A stretch of DNA of 64,000 nt from Multifurca ochricompacta (taxonomy: Eukaryota > Basidiomycota > Agaricomycetes > Russulales > Russulaceae). The translations under genes and the position numbers were made by a program. Location: positions 140,185 to 204,184 of the forward strand of contig WTXG01000050.1 in the NCBI GenBank assembly GCA_022496185.1, read 5' to 3'. A model generated the notes under the pieces. The model saw nothing but the letters and a program-made list of their open reading frames with translations, made no database searches and was not told the origin of the DNA. This document shows, piece after piece, positions 31,294 to 43,075 of the stretch. How positions within the stretch are numbered: the first letter of the stretch is position 1; each line of letters opens with the position of its first letter.

Positions 31294-32230
31294 TTTGAGA
31301 TGTTATAAATGTTCCTGGTTCCAAGGAGCAGTTAGAACCAGTGCCCAGGTCTTGCTTAAGAGTGCCACCCCACACTGTGGCACTATGCTTCAGAACCTAG
31401 AAAGGTCCTGCCTCTGTTGTGCAACTTTCTAGGTATAGTAATGCTGTCTAGCGCAATCCTGTAACTAGACATAAGCTCTGGTAGACTAGCCAGAGTGTCT
31501 AGTGTAAACAAGACTGGGAGTCATGTCATGGAGGAGCCAACCGCAAGTTCCATTAGAGACAAAAGGTGTATAGCCCTTCCTCTAATGCTGGTGGTGGAGT
31601 CCATGATTAAGCCCTAGATGATTGGGGCCATGACTGAGTAGATGTCTAGTCTGTCTCTGGTAGGGTGTGGTTACCCTACAAAGGCAATGGATACTTATGC
31701 CCAGAGATGAAGACTATATCTGCTATGTATAGACTATAGTAGTGCAGCCTACTTGTATCAAGCCCAAGCGTCATGGGAGTGACTACCCATGCCTTGTTCT
31801 AGACCCTAAACTCCACATGCAGGTCGCTTAACCTGGCTTACAGACAGAGCCAAGCATTGACTGGACTTAAAGCCACAAGCTTCTGGCTATAGGCCTACTA
31901 AAACTATCTATGGGATGAAGACCCAGCTACAACTATGAAGTTACTAATACCTAGTGCACACTCAAGGAGCTTAAGATGTTTCACCCGCTTAGGGTCCCTC
32001 ATCATCTTTTGCAAGAACCCTGACAGGCTAGCCAAACAGTTCAGGATGAGCAGTAAACTGTGTCATCCTGTGGGGTGTTAAGGTGCACAGACTGTAAATA
32101 GGAAAGCTCACTGGAAGAAAGCGGTGGGAAAGATTTTGAAGCTTTTTGTGAGCTTAGTGTGCAAGAGCAAGTTGGGCTGTAATGAACAAAAGGGAATTAC
32201 AGATCAGTATGAGCGGCAGGGCCCATAACC
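31294..32230 (-). other. Copia F leader and primer-binding site
   Basis: 937 nt between LTR and gag ATG with no coding potential I can support. The primer site GGTTATGGGCCC (minus, 32219-32230) follows the LTR. Blocks near 31745-31860 match the leaders of M and N. Near 31543-31610 is the hairpin described for N (CATTAGAG/CTCTAATG form). Confidence 0.72.
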
Positions 32231-32631
32231 TGTCAAACAATCATGCTGCTGGTTATACTGACTGTGGTTAGTAGTGGTAAGGCTAGAAAGACAAGTATAC
32301 TTCAGAGGTTTGAAGAAACTCTGAAGTGAAAGACACGAAACAGACACCCTTATATACCCATAGGGGCCAGGGGAAATGGTCTGTGCGCACTGGGAGTAAG
32401 TCCACAAGTGCTGGATAATAAACAATGAGGGATAATGGCCATTGGCCAAGGAGATATCACATGCTTACTGCGCATTACTAAGGACATCACTAATCAGCTG
32501 AGTAAGAAGGGAAAGAAGTGTAATAAAGATAACATAAAAAGTCCGAAACTCCGGAAGCTAATCTAATCTTATCTACAGCTAAAGCGATCCTTAGATGCCT
32601 GAAGCATCTCCAGACACATCCTGTGTCAACA
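32231..32631 (-). repeat. Copia F 5' LTR
   Basis: 401 bp, matching 18740-19140 with only a few differences. The flanking TSD TAATC is at 32632-32636, after which Copia M resumes. Confidence 0.93.
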
Positions 32632-32636
32632 TAATC

Positions 32637-32948
32637 ATGGACTCCACCACCAGCATTAGAGGAAGGGCTATACACCTTTTGTCTCTAATGGAACTTGCGG
32701 TTGGCTCCTCCATGACATGACTCCCAATTCTGGTTACACTAGACACTCTGGCTAGTCTACCAGAGCTTATGTCTAGTTACAGGATTGCGCTAGACAGCTT
32801 TACTATACCTAGAAAGTCACACAACAAAGGCAGGACCTTCTTAGGTTCTGAAGCATAGTGCCACAGTATGGGGTGGCACTCTTAAGCAAGACCTGGGCAC
32901 TAGTTCTAACTGCTCCTTGGAACCAGGAACTTTTTATAACATCTCAAA
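32637..32948 (+). other. Copia M leader, second part, with structured hairpin
   Basis: The remaining 312 nt of the M leader, giving about 940 nt in total with 18112-18739. It begins with an outer CATGGA/TCCATG pairing around an inner CATTAGAG (32654-32661) / CTCTAATG (32683-32690) stem. No ORF is supported. Confidence 0.65.
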
Positions 32949-33532
32949 ATGCCGTCCTCAATTGTCTTCCCTCCCTCCTCCAAGATGGAGTGCCTCGATG
33001 GGTCCAACTGGCAGGTTTGGTCTGCCAATTTCAATGCCCTTTTGAGGATGAATGGGCTCAGGAGGCACATTATCACTGCCTACCCTGACATGCCCCTCCT
33101 ACCTGAAGATAAGGAGGAGAAGGAAAAGATGCAAAAAGAAGTCATTGATCCCATCCTTAGGGAATGGAGGGGAGAAGAGGAAATGTTGATTGGGCTACTC
33201 TATCTCAATGTAACCCAAGAGGTTTACTCTCAAGTAACCTCCAATGCCGACTATCCTTCTCTTTTTGAGAAGTATAGTAAGTTGGAGCGCCTCTATGGTG
33301 CTGTAGGGAGCATGGCCACGTATAATTTGTGGCTTGCCCTGGTGTCCTTCTGCCTAGATGAAGGACAGTCTTTCAGGACCCAATTACAAAAGGTCCTGGA
33401 TGCCAGGAGTACCCTTAGGGAGAACGGGATGGAGGTCAATGACCTCCAGATGAGCTTCATTTTGTTGAAAGCTCTCCCTGACTCCTACAGCACCATTGCC
33501 AGCTCCATACTGGCCTCTGGTGTGTTGAACAC
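32949..33532 (+). pseudogene. Copia M gag, 3' truncated by insertion N
   Basis: 195 open codons of a Copia gag, closely related to that of F: MPSSIVFPPSSKMECLDGSN, WSANFNALLRMNGLRRHI, LNVTQEVYSQVTSNADYPSL, LRENGMEVNDLQMSFILL, SSILASG. There are no internal stops. It ends where the LTR of Copia N begins. The following codons in relatives (NPERHSPQDL) are absent, and the rest of M does not reappear in this window. Confidence 0.9.
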
Positions 33533-34039
33533 AGGATGTGTTTGGTGATGTTTCAGGCATCAGGAGATTAGATTAGCTACTTTGTGGATTAGATTAGATT
33601 CCGGAGTTTCAGACTTTTTACTATATCATTATTACTTTCTTTCTCACATTCCGCAGTAGCTGACTGATGTACCTTAGTAATGATGTACAAGCATGTGATT
33701 CCTTACTGGCCAATGGCCTTATGCCCTCATGTTTATTGTTTGGATGTTGTCCGGCACTTGTGGACTTATTCCCAGTGCACAGACCATCCCTTGAAGAGTA
33801 TATAAGGGTGTCTGTTCCGTCTCTTACACTTCAGAGTTCTCTTCACCTCTGAAGTGTAAGTCCTATCTCTCTTACTTACTACCTTACCTTTGACTAACCG
33901 TCTCATGTAGATAACTTGTCTTTCTAGGTGTGTAGTATAGTATAATAGAGTTCTCTTCACCTCTGAAGTATAACTTGTCTTTCTAGCCTAACCTGCTAAC
34001 TCTTACAGTCAGTATGCTGCGCACCATGACTGTTTCACA
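33533..34039 (+). repeat. Copia N 5' LTR
   Basis: About 507 bp, TGTTGAACACAGG...TTTCACA. It contains AGTATATAAGGGTG (about 33799-33812) and duplicated downstream motifs (TCTCTTCACCTCTGAAGT twice), as in M and F. It is clearly related to those LTRs but diverged in its first half. Confidence 0.85.
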
Positions 34040-34976
34040 GGTTATGGGCCCTGGGCACACTTAACTGATCTGTCTCTCTTTTTCTTTTGATCAGTCCAAC
34101 CTTTGACTAAAAGCTTCACAAAAGCTCAAAAGCAACCTTCCCAATCAGCTTTTCTTTGTGAGCTTCTATTCATTCGATCTTTGCCCTTAACTGTCCACAA
34201 GGTGGTGTGCTTTATGTGCCCACCTTGATCTGTCTGGCTAGTCCCTCAGGGGATTCTTACAAGAGGTGATGAGGGACCCTAAGCGGGTGAAACACCTTGA
34301 GTTCCTCATGTGTGCTCTAAGTAAATAGTATTCATAGTTGTAGCTGGGTCTTTGTCCCATAGATAGTCTTAGTAAGCCACTTGCCCAGAAGGCTTGAGGC
34401 TATAGGTTCAGTCAATGCTTGGCTCGATCCATAAGCCAGGTTTAGCGACCTGCAGGTAGAGTTTAGGGTCTAGAAAAAGGCATGGGTAGTCACTCCCATG
34501 ACGCTTGGGCTCGATACAAGTAGGCTTGAACTACTATAGTAGTTACAAAGTAGCTAGAAGGTCTTGTCTCTGGGCAGAAGTATCCGCTGCCACAGTTGGG
34601 GGTTCGCCCTAACCAGAGGATACCTGATAGTCTACTATAGTCATGGCCCCAATCATCTAGGGCTTAATCATGGACTCCACCACCAGCACTAGAGGAAGGG
34701 CTATATACCCTTTGTCTCTAGTGGAACTTGCAGTTGGCTCCTCCATGACATGACTCCCCATCTATTTACACAATGTCCCCCTGATGTGGGCTTAGGACCT
34801 GTTGTAGATGGTGCTAGACAACTTACTATACTACTTAGAAGTCACACATCAGAGGCAGGACTTTTTTAAGTTCTGAAGCATAGCACCACAGAGTGGACAG
34901 GCCCTCTTAAATGAGACCTGGACAACTGGTTCTAACTGCTCCTTGGAACCAGGATCAACCTTTTTAAATCATCTCA
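34040..34976 (+). other. Copia N primer-binding site and leader
   Basis: GGTTATGGGCCC at 34040-34051, then a 937-nt noncoding leader, the same length as in F. Two blocks (about 34260-34370 and 34430-34540) are almost identical to M and F. The hairpin at 34669-34747 has the inner stem CACTAGAG (34687-34694) / CTCTAGTG (34716-34723), differing from M and F at both members of one base pair. Confidence 0.72.
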
Positions 34977-36330
34977 ATGTCTTCCATTGTCTTCCCACCT
35001 ACCTTCAAGTTTGACAAGCTTGATGGCTCCAACTGGCAGCAGTGGTCTGTGTCTTTCACAGCCCTGCTCAGGATCAATGGATGAAGAGGCACATCACACA
35101 TGATGCCCCTGAATTCCTGAATCTGCCAAGCCAGAAGATGGAGAAAAGGATGATGAGTATGCCAAATGCTTCGCAAGTTGGTCGGAGCCTATGTACCTAG
35201 AATGGAACAGAGTGGAGGAAGTCCTCATGGGAGTTCTGGTGATGGTAGTATCATCAGAAACATACTCCCAGATTGCCTCTGACAGAACGTATCCAACTGT
35301 CAATGCCAAGTATGAGTGATTGGAATCACTCTACGGCTCAGTAGGAAGCATGGCCACCTACAATTTGTGGTGTTCTGTGTCTTCTTTCCACTTGGAGGAA
35401 GGCAAGCAATTCAGACCCCAATTGCAGCATGTGTTGGATGTGAGGAGTACTCTCAAAGAGAATGGGATGGAGATCTCTGATCTCCAGATGAGCTTTATAT
35501 TGCTCCAATCCCTACCTCCATCCTACTCAGCCATTGCTGGCTCAATCCTGGCATCAGGTCCCCCTGACCGACTTTCCCCTCAGGACCTCATGCAGAGGTT
35601 CCTAAATGAGGAAAGCCGACTAGCTGGCCCCGCAGGAAGTGGTGTTGGGGCTGCCCTTAACAAGGCAGCCCATGTCAACAAAAATAAAAACAAAAAACAA
35701 GTAGCTTTCACGCCACAACCTGCAGGTGCATCATTGTCCAATGATGTCACCTGCTTCTATTGCCAGAAGCTGGGCCACAAGGCTAATGAATGTTGGCAAA
35801 GGAAACAGGACAGAGCCAATGCTGATGCAGGCAAAAAGGGCAACAAGAGGAAGGGGCAAGGCCCCAGTGTACAAACAAACTCCACACAAGTAGCTACTGT
35901 AGTTAATGGTAGTGGCAGAATACAGGAGGTGCATGAGACACCTCGCATTTCACTTTATTCCTTGACTGAACATATGCAAGAAGTCGATGATGGCAGCAAC
36001 CCTTGGATGATGGACAGCGGAGCCACCACTCACTTCACACCATACTTAGAAGACTTCTCTGAGTATCTCCCACATACGGGACACCAGGTGACAATTGGTG
36101 ATGGCTCCATAGTCCAAGTCGAAGGAACAGGCAAAGTCATTCTCAAAACTCATAATAATTATGAGTTAGAATTGAATAATGTCTACTATATGCCTGGCAG
36201 TGAAAGAATACTGTCAACAAGCTGCATCACCAACAAAGGCAGCTCAGTGGAGTTTACTCCATCTGAAGTCAGAATAAAGTATAATAATGCAATAATAGCG
36301 GAAGGTGTCAAGGCTATGGGACTTTATTGG
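34977..36330 (+). pseudogene. Copia N gag and protease, 5' part broken
   Basis: Starts MSSIVFPPTFKFDKLDGSNW. TGA near 35080 replaces Leu of NGLRRH, and frameshifts follow to about 35320. From there it is open: GSVGSMATYNLW, LQMSFILLQSLPPSYSAIAG, knuckle CFYCQKLGHKANEC (about 35750-35795), a Lys-rich linker, protease MMDSGATTHFTPYLEDF (about 36010-36060), and LNNVYYMPGSERILS. It ends in KAMGLYW at the K LTR. Relatives continue to the integrase zinc domain. Confidence 0.88.
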
Positions 36331-36906
36331 TGTTACAACTCACTGTCGACTGCCTGGACAGTGGGTTGTATGCAAAGGGGAAGGGGTTTTGGAAGTGGGC
36401 AAAGGATGAGAGTGAGGGTGAAAGTGCAAGGGAGACGAAGTGAACAGCTCAAGGGCAAGGGATGAGAAGCCTTCCACAAGGTGCGGCTAATCTCCTAGGT
36501 AATCAGGAACCGGATCACAAGTGGACAGTCTGGAGCTGTCCATTCTATTCCAAAAGGGTTTATATACATAATTACAACTGGGACTTTGGCCTGTGCACCA
36601 CTTTAGGGGAGGTTAACTTCACTTTAACTCCCTACTGATCCACCAATGAGAATAGCCCCACTTTTGGGCTTAGAAATCCGCAGTCCGCAGTCCGCAGTCT
36701 GTGGGCTGCTGTTTAGGCATTGTGGGGTTCTGTTAGTACTCTTCCCACAGGTCTCCAATTTGGCAGGAGTCCGGCCCTGGTCCAGACTGGCCTTTCTCTG
36801 GTCTTAATCTAGGGTTATCTTCGTCTTTGAGGGTTCTACAAGGTCTCTGGGAGCGTCTGGGGACTTCTGGGAGGTCAAGAGGTTTTCTGGGTGTCAGTTC
36901 ATGACA
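36331..36906 (-). repeat. Element K 3' LTR
   Basis: 576 bp. The minus-strand polypurine tract AAAGAGGGGATAG is next to it (36907-36919). The plus-left end holds a hairpin, CAACTCACTGTC / GACAGTGGGTTG (one mismatch). A TCCGCAG heptamer is repeated three times near 36675-36700. Confidence 0.92.
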
Positions 36907-36959
36907 CTATCCCCTCTTTAGGGTCTTGCTGTGCCACAGCAAGTTTGTCAGAGGTGTGG

Positions 36960-39900
36960 GGGTCTAGGCAGGGTGGGGTGTCGATGATGGAAGTCTCAAA
37001 GCAGGGTCATGGCATTCTTCATTTCAGTGAAGGGGACCCAAGAGTTTTCTGAGGCAGGGTAGCCTTTCCATTTGACAAGGTAACAGATGCCCTTCCTGTT
37101 AGGGGTGTGAGCAGACTGTAAGATGGTCTCTATCTCGTAATGGTCTTCTTCCCCATTCACAAGTTCTGGTGGTGGTCGAGTGAAGTTGGGTCCATGGACT
37201 GGGGTTTCTTTGTAGTGGGACAGGAGAGAGTTGTGAAAGACTGGGTGGATGCGCCATGACTTGGGAGTTCAAGCTTGCAGTTAACAGGGCCAGAGTGTAT
37301 GACTTTGAAAGGACCATGGTGTTGGGGGCTGAGTTTGGCTTTGGGGTGAGTGGTGCATATATTTGTCCCTTCCAACCAAACCAGCTCTCCTGTTTTGAAA
37401 GCATGGAGGGGTCCATCTGGTCTCAATTGTTTCATGAGCTTTGCAGCCACCTGGAGGGCAGCAGCTACTTCACTACGGATAATTTCTAGGGTGCAGAGTC
37501 TTTCTTCCACTGACAGGATAGGGGTGGTGAAATGGAGTGGGGGAATAAACTCTGGTTGGAAGCCATACCAGATTTCAAAGGGAGATCTTTTAGTAGCACT
37601 GTGAGTTCTAGCATTGTGGGCAAACTCCATAAAGGGGATCAGTTCTGCCCAGTCATCTTGTTGGAAGTTGCAAAAGACACGGAGGTATTGTTCTAGTTCT
37701 TGGTTGACCCGTTCAGTCTCTCCATCAGTCTGGGGGTGATAGGCGGTGCTCAAGGATGATTGTACCCCTAGCTTGCTCCACATTTCCTTCATGACTTTGG
37801 ATGCAAACTGGGGGCCTCGATCAGAGATGACTTGGTCTGGGAGGCCAGTGCGTCTCCATACATGTTCAAGGAATAGTTTGGAGGTTTCTGGAGCAGTGAT
37901 ATCTTTGGTGCAAGGAACAATGATGGTGGCTTTACTGAACCAGTCCACCACCACAAATAGGGAGTCATATGACTGAGACAGGGGTAAATCTGTGATGAAG
38001 TCCATGGTGATTGTTCCCCATACTCGAGTTGGAACTTGGTTGGGTTGCAAAGGGATGGGTAGTCGAGGTTGAACTTTGGTTTCTTGGCAGGTGGCACATC
38101 CATCCACATATTCTTTGACAAAGGAGGACATCCCTGGCCACCAAAATTCTCATGATACTAGTTCATAGGTTTCCATCTGCCTGGATGTCCTGTGGCAATG
38201 GAATCATGGTGTAACTTTACAATGTCTCTTCGTAGTTCTTGGGACTTGGGGATGTAGACTTGGCCTTTATGTAGGATTAGGCCATTCTCTAGGTTCCAGT
38301 CCTCCAGTCCTTTGGCGAGGGAGCATGGCCCATTGTGCAAGATGGTGGTCAGGGCTTGGGTGACTTCATCGTCATGGTCTTGGCAGTCTTTGATTCTGTG
38401 GTGTAGAGTGGAGTCATGAGTTGTTGTGACTGTGGTTTTCATGGCCTGAATGCAAAAGAACTTAGAGTCCAGGAGTATGCGCTCATCATTGTCATGCTCT
38501 ATCCCCTCTTTATGGTCTGGATGCCAGGACAGAGCATCAGATTTGTTGAAAGAGCCAGGTTTGTGAACAATGGTGAAGTTGTATTGAGACAGTTCAAGGG
38601 CCCACCATGCTTGGCAGTGGGAGAGCTTCTGCTTGGAGCGGAAGTAAGTCAGGTTGTTGTGGTCAGTCCACACTCAAAGGGAAGGGCTGCGCCCTCAAGG
38701 TAGTGTCTCCAGGTGTCCAGAGCATGAACAATGGCAAGAAGTTCTTTGTCATGGATGTCATAGTTGTGTTCAGCATCCAGCATGGACTTGGATAGGAAGC
38801 AAGGGGATGGTAGCGATTGAGTTCATCAGGTTGTTCAAGGATAGCACCAATAGCAAAGTCACTGGCATCAGTGATGACATGGAAAGCTTTAGTATGGTCA
38901 GGGAGGGCGAGGACAGGGGCAGTGGTGAAAGCATTCTTTAGGGTGGAAAAGGCAAGGTCATGGTCAGAAGTCCAGAGGAAAGGGGTATCTTTCTTGGTGA
39001 GATCATGGAGGGGGCAGGCAATAAGGGAGAAGTCTTTGATAAAATGTCGGTAGAAGTTGCAGAATCCAAGGAAGGCTTGGAGTTGCTTTAGGGTGGTGGG
39101 GGAGGCCATTTGTAATACCCTCTAATTTAGCAGGGTCCATCTGGACACAGCCAGCTGTGATGACTAGGCCAAGATATCAATGGTTGTCTGAGCAAAGGTA
39201 CACTTCTCAGGCTTTAGATATAAGTCAAACTGTTGGAGGCGTTGAAGGACTTGGTGAGTAAGTGTTCTGTGGTGTCCATGGTGTCTGTAAATATTAAGAT
39301 GTGTCCATATAGATGACAACATGGTCGTGGCAAGGAGATCTTCGAAGGCTCTATTCATGAAGGCTTGGAATGTGGCAGGGGAGTTACAGAGTCCAAAGAA
39401 CATGACAAGGGGTTCAAAGAGACCTCGGTTGGTCTTAAAGGCAGCTTTCCATTCATCTCCTTCTTTGATACGGATATTGTTATATCCCCAGCGATATCAA
39501 ACTTGGTGAAGTAGTGAGCATGGTGAAGTTTGTCAATGAGTTCTGGGATCAAGGGTAGGGGGTAAGCATTCTTTACTGTGATTTCATTCAAGGCTCGATA
39601 ATCTTGGACAGGACATAGTTTTCCATCCTTCTTTTTTACAAAGAAGAAGGGGCTAGCAATGGGGGACTTAGATTCTCTGATATATCCCTTGGCAGGTGGT
39701 CATTTAAGAAAATGTCCAGGGCTTTCTGTTCTTCAGGGGTGAGCTTGTAGATGCCGCAGTCGGCACTTTGGCATCTGGTTTGAGTTCTATGGCATGGTCC
39801 CATGGTTGGTGCTGTGGCAAACATTGAGAGGCTTTCTCTTCAAAGACAGATCGGTATGTGAGGTATTCAGGAGGGAGTTGGTCTTCTAAGGATGTAGGGG

Positions 39901-40661
39901 TCTTTACTTGATCTGCAGCAATCTGAGTGGATATGGTGGTCTTGGCACGGATATGGACAATGAATTTGGGAGGCACTTCTTCTGGGTAATCATGGGGTGA
40001 TCTGTGATTAGGGCTGCAAAGGTTTCTGCTGCTGCTATGAGTGTCTGGTCCATCAGGGGTTGTACTGTGATTGTAGACAGGGCGGGCAAGAGGGGTGTGT
40101 CGAAGCAAAGGTCAGAGGGGTCATGGTAAGGGTGCAGGATGTGGGGCAATGTTTTAAGGTCAGGGTGTCATCTTTCCAGTTTACTTCTGGGTTGTGGCAA
40201 CGTAGCCAGTCAGTTCCTAAGATAATGTCATGGTCCCCTATATTAGTAACATAGAACTCTGCAAGTTCTTCATGGTATTGGTCTCGGAGGGGTAGTCGTA
40301 GGATTTGGGTTGTGGTGTAGTAAATGGCTCTGTTAGCATTACTAGTTCCATCCACATTTTTGACTCAGAGAGGCTTGGCAAGGGTGCTCAAGGTTAGGTG
40401 ATGTGCTTTGGCATAGTCTTGATGGATTATTAATCCTTCTGCCCCACTATCTATTAGGGCATGGCACTGATTTTCTTCCTAGTGTTTGTCCAATGAGTTC
40501 TGCTTTGAGCACAATAGAAGGTGATCTAGCATTTCTAGTCACTAACAAGGATACATGCTCAAAACCAAGGTTATCTAGGACCGCAGAGCGGTCGTACAAG
40601 GAACACTGGGGTTACAAGAAGTCCTCACAGACAGTGCAGCTGTAGGATGTGTTAAAAATCC
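36960..40661 (-). pseudogene. Element K pol: protease, RT, RNase H, integrase, chromodomain
   Basis: A Gypsy Pol in several frames. The protease ALIDSGAEGL is at about 40435-40465, then NVDGTSNANRAIYY and HDIILGTDWLRCH. RT has [27 protein letters not shown]. The catalytic YMDD near 39305 is destroyed by a one-base deletion. RNase H has VITDASDFAIGAIL and [10 protein letters not shown]. Integrase (37157-38131, open) has CATCQETK, MDFITDLPLSQSYD, ISDRGPQFAS and DGETERVNQELEQYL, so the D, D, E residues remain. The chromodomain (HYEIETIL, YLVKWKGYPASENSWV) ends near 36970, directly before the 3' end. No third ORF follows. Confidence 0.9.
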
Positions 40662-42829
40662 AAAGGTCTGTCTTCATCCATCATGTATGGTACTGGATCT
40701 TCATAGCTCTTGGTAGCAGATACTGAGAGGTAGTCAGGGGGGGTCGTGGTGCTTGGGGGGGTGCTTCTTCTGATGCCAGGGCTCTCACTGGGGTAGGGCG
40801 AGGAGGTCCTTGACCTTGGATGGCTCTGGTCTTGCTGGGCATTGATTGGTGATGTGATTAGGCTTCCCACAATAGAAGCAAAGCTTATTTTCTCGTCGAT
40901 ACTTCTTTTCTTCTGGGGTTAACTTGGTAGTGCATGGAGGGGTGTTAGGGTTTCTGGGCTGGGAAGAGGCAACAAAGTTGACTTGGGCTTCTGGGTTGTC
41001 AGTGGTAGCTTCTCCAACATGCAGATGGAGAGGCTGAGGCTTGGTGGTCTTGCCATAAAGCTGCCATGCTGCATCAAATTCTCTGGCCTTAGTGACAAGA
41101 TCTGGAGTGTGGTGGGCTGGGGGGATAGTCCAAGGAGCTTCTGTCCTAGACCTTGATTGATCATGCTTCGGAAGGCATAGATCTTGGTGTTTTCATCCAC
41201 TGTAGCACGAGTAGCATGGGTGGACCATTCTTGGTACCAGTCATTGAAGGGGCGAGTGCCTTGGCGAATTTCATACATGGCTTGGTGGACAGGAGGCGAC
41301 TCTCTACTGGAATGAACTGTTTTTCAAAGTCAATTCTGAAGCGGTCCCAGTCCCGAAGGAAGGGGGGTTGGCTTGGAGTGCAGTGTTGGTGCGGTCTCTG
41401 GCCCATTCGCCTGCTGGTGTATCAAGTTTAAAGTGGGTGAGGGCTGCAGAGACTTGTCTACTCTCATCAGTGAAGGCACCTTCATTCAGGTAGTAGTAGT
41501 TGGCTAGCTGGGACCAGAAACATTCTGCTTTAGAGCTTGACCATCAAAAGATTCTGGGGGTGATCCCAGGATCTTTCCATTGGAGGTGGCAGTAGTACTC
41601 ATGATATTCAGAGGTGTTGGTGTCTTTGGAGGGTGTGAAGCAATAGCAGTAGTTGTGGAGGCAAGGGATATGGATGGGAGAGTAGGGGGGGTTCTGAGGG
41701 TGATAGCATGAAGGGATTGCTCTACAGCTTCAAGGGACTGGGATACTTCTTCTTCATCTGAGGTGATAGAAGCAACTGGGAATTGGACATGGTGGTTATT
41801 AAGGTAGACCCACGCTGTATGGGTGTCAGACCAACGGACTTCCTTTCCGTTGTATGTTCCTAGAATGTGTGGGGGTCAAGGTTGCTGATGAGGTCGATGT
41901 TGGGGAAATTACTGAGATATTCGTTTACAGGAAGGATGCAACTGTCCCAAGACGTTTCCAGTCGTGTCCAAGAGTCTGAGTGTAGTAGTTGTCTCCTTTC
42001 CAGGTAGCAACAAAAGCACGGTTGTCATAGTCAAAGATAGGGTGGGTAAAGCCAAAGGGGACTTGAGCTAATTCTTCAGCAGTAAGAGATCGTTCTGAGG
42101 TCATTCAGAGCAGGTGCTAAGGCGGTATGTAGTCCACCCTTGGGCGTTCCAGGCGTAGTAGACTTGATAGGCTGGGCGAAGGACAGCACGGTCTAGACGA
42201 TAGTTGCGGATGTTTCTGTGGATCCAGTAATACTCTTCAACTATTCCTGGGGCAGAGATAACAATGCGAAGTCGCCAAAGGAGGTTTTCAAAGTACAGGG
42301 GGTCTGTGGTGATACGATTAGCTTCACTCAAGGGATGGTAGATGTCAAGGTGATTGGCTCTTTGAGTTGCAAGCTGAGCAGAACAATGAAGGTGGAATTC
42401 TCATAGTTCACTAGGGTTTCGAGTGGGTAATGTCCTAGAGACAAAGATATCTGTGGCAGGATAGATATGGTTGACTTGATGAACAATGGAAGGGGATGGG
42501 ACCAAGACTGATCAGATTCTACTACTGGGAGGTTCAGGAAGGGTGTTGATGTCAAGGCAAGCTGGGTGGATGTTGGTGGGATGGGGGAGTAGTTTAGATG
42601 AGCGAGGAAGGGTTCTGGGACAGGGGGAATTGGTGTTCTGGCGGTGGTGCACTAGGACTGGGTGGGTTTGTGCTCTTTGTCTTCTGGAGGTGCGATGGGG
42701 GGCAGGTGTGGCAGGTGTGTCATTGCTACTACGTCTTCTAGGATTTCTTCTTCTGTCTTGGGGGGAGTTGGACTGACTTCTTCTGTGTTGGGATGCCAGG
42801 TTGATAGCCCAGTCAGTAATACTAGCCAC
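40652..42829 (-). pseudogene. Element K gag, multiply frameshifted
   Basis: It begins MASITDWAINLASQHR (42829). N-terminal modules are Tyr/Trp-rich (EEYYWIHRNIRNYRLDRA, TTYRLSTCSE, GTYNGKEVRWSDTHTAWVYL), loosely like the N-terminus of the A and E Gags. The capsid follows from about 41560 (PESFDGQALK, FEKQFIPVESRLLS, MYEIRQGTRPFNDWYQEW, YAFRSMINQGLG). The knuckle is CFYCGKPNHITNQC (about 40838-40879), with tail DEDRPLDF. At least four frame changes separate these pieces. Confidence 0.8.
40653..40661 (-). promoter_or_regulatory. Candidate -1 frameshift site, element K gag/pol
   Basis: Minus-strand GGATTTTTA. Gag reads CCT TTG GAT TTT TAA and stops. The -1 frame reads TTT TTA ACA CAT and is open toward protease. 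Confidence 0.58.
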
Positions 42830-43075
42830 GATGCAAAGGAGTCTTTTATTTCTTTTCCCTACTTAGATTGAGTAATGTGAAGGTAAGTATGTATCAAAGG
42901 CTGAAGGCCTCCACAATACTATGCCTAGGGGGGTAGGGGGAGTATCTGGACAAAGTTACAGGTACAGAGGTCAATATCACAGAGGCAGCGTTGTCTGGAT
43001 ACAGGGGAACTTTCTTCGAAGTCAGAGGTGTTTTCTGTGGGGGTCTCAGATCAGACCAAGTGGTAGTGTTACCAA

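Larger units (their letters stand above)
18740..32631 (-). mobile_element. Ty1/Copia element F, inserted in the leader of Copia M and interrupted by E
   Basis: Two 401-bp LTRs (18740-19140 and 32231-32631) and a perfect 5-bp duplication TAATC (18735-18739 and 32632-32636). On the minus strand: 5' LTR, primer site, 937-nt leader, gag, protease, integrase, RT, RNase H, 3' LTR. The gene order with integrase before RT is diagnostic of Copia. Element E splits it between integrase and RT. Without E the element is about 6.4 kb. Confidence 0.94.
33533..36330 (+). mobile_element. Ty1/Copia element N, 3' half missing
   Basis: A second Copia subfamily, inserted in M gag. It has a 5' LTR (33533-34039), a primer site, a 937-nt leader and gag-protease, then stops at the K LTR at 36331. 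The expected integrase, RT, RNase H and 3' LTR are absent. The target duplication should be TGGTG (33528-33532), but its partner is lost. The truncation coincides exactly with the edge of element K. Confidence 0.88.
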
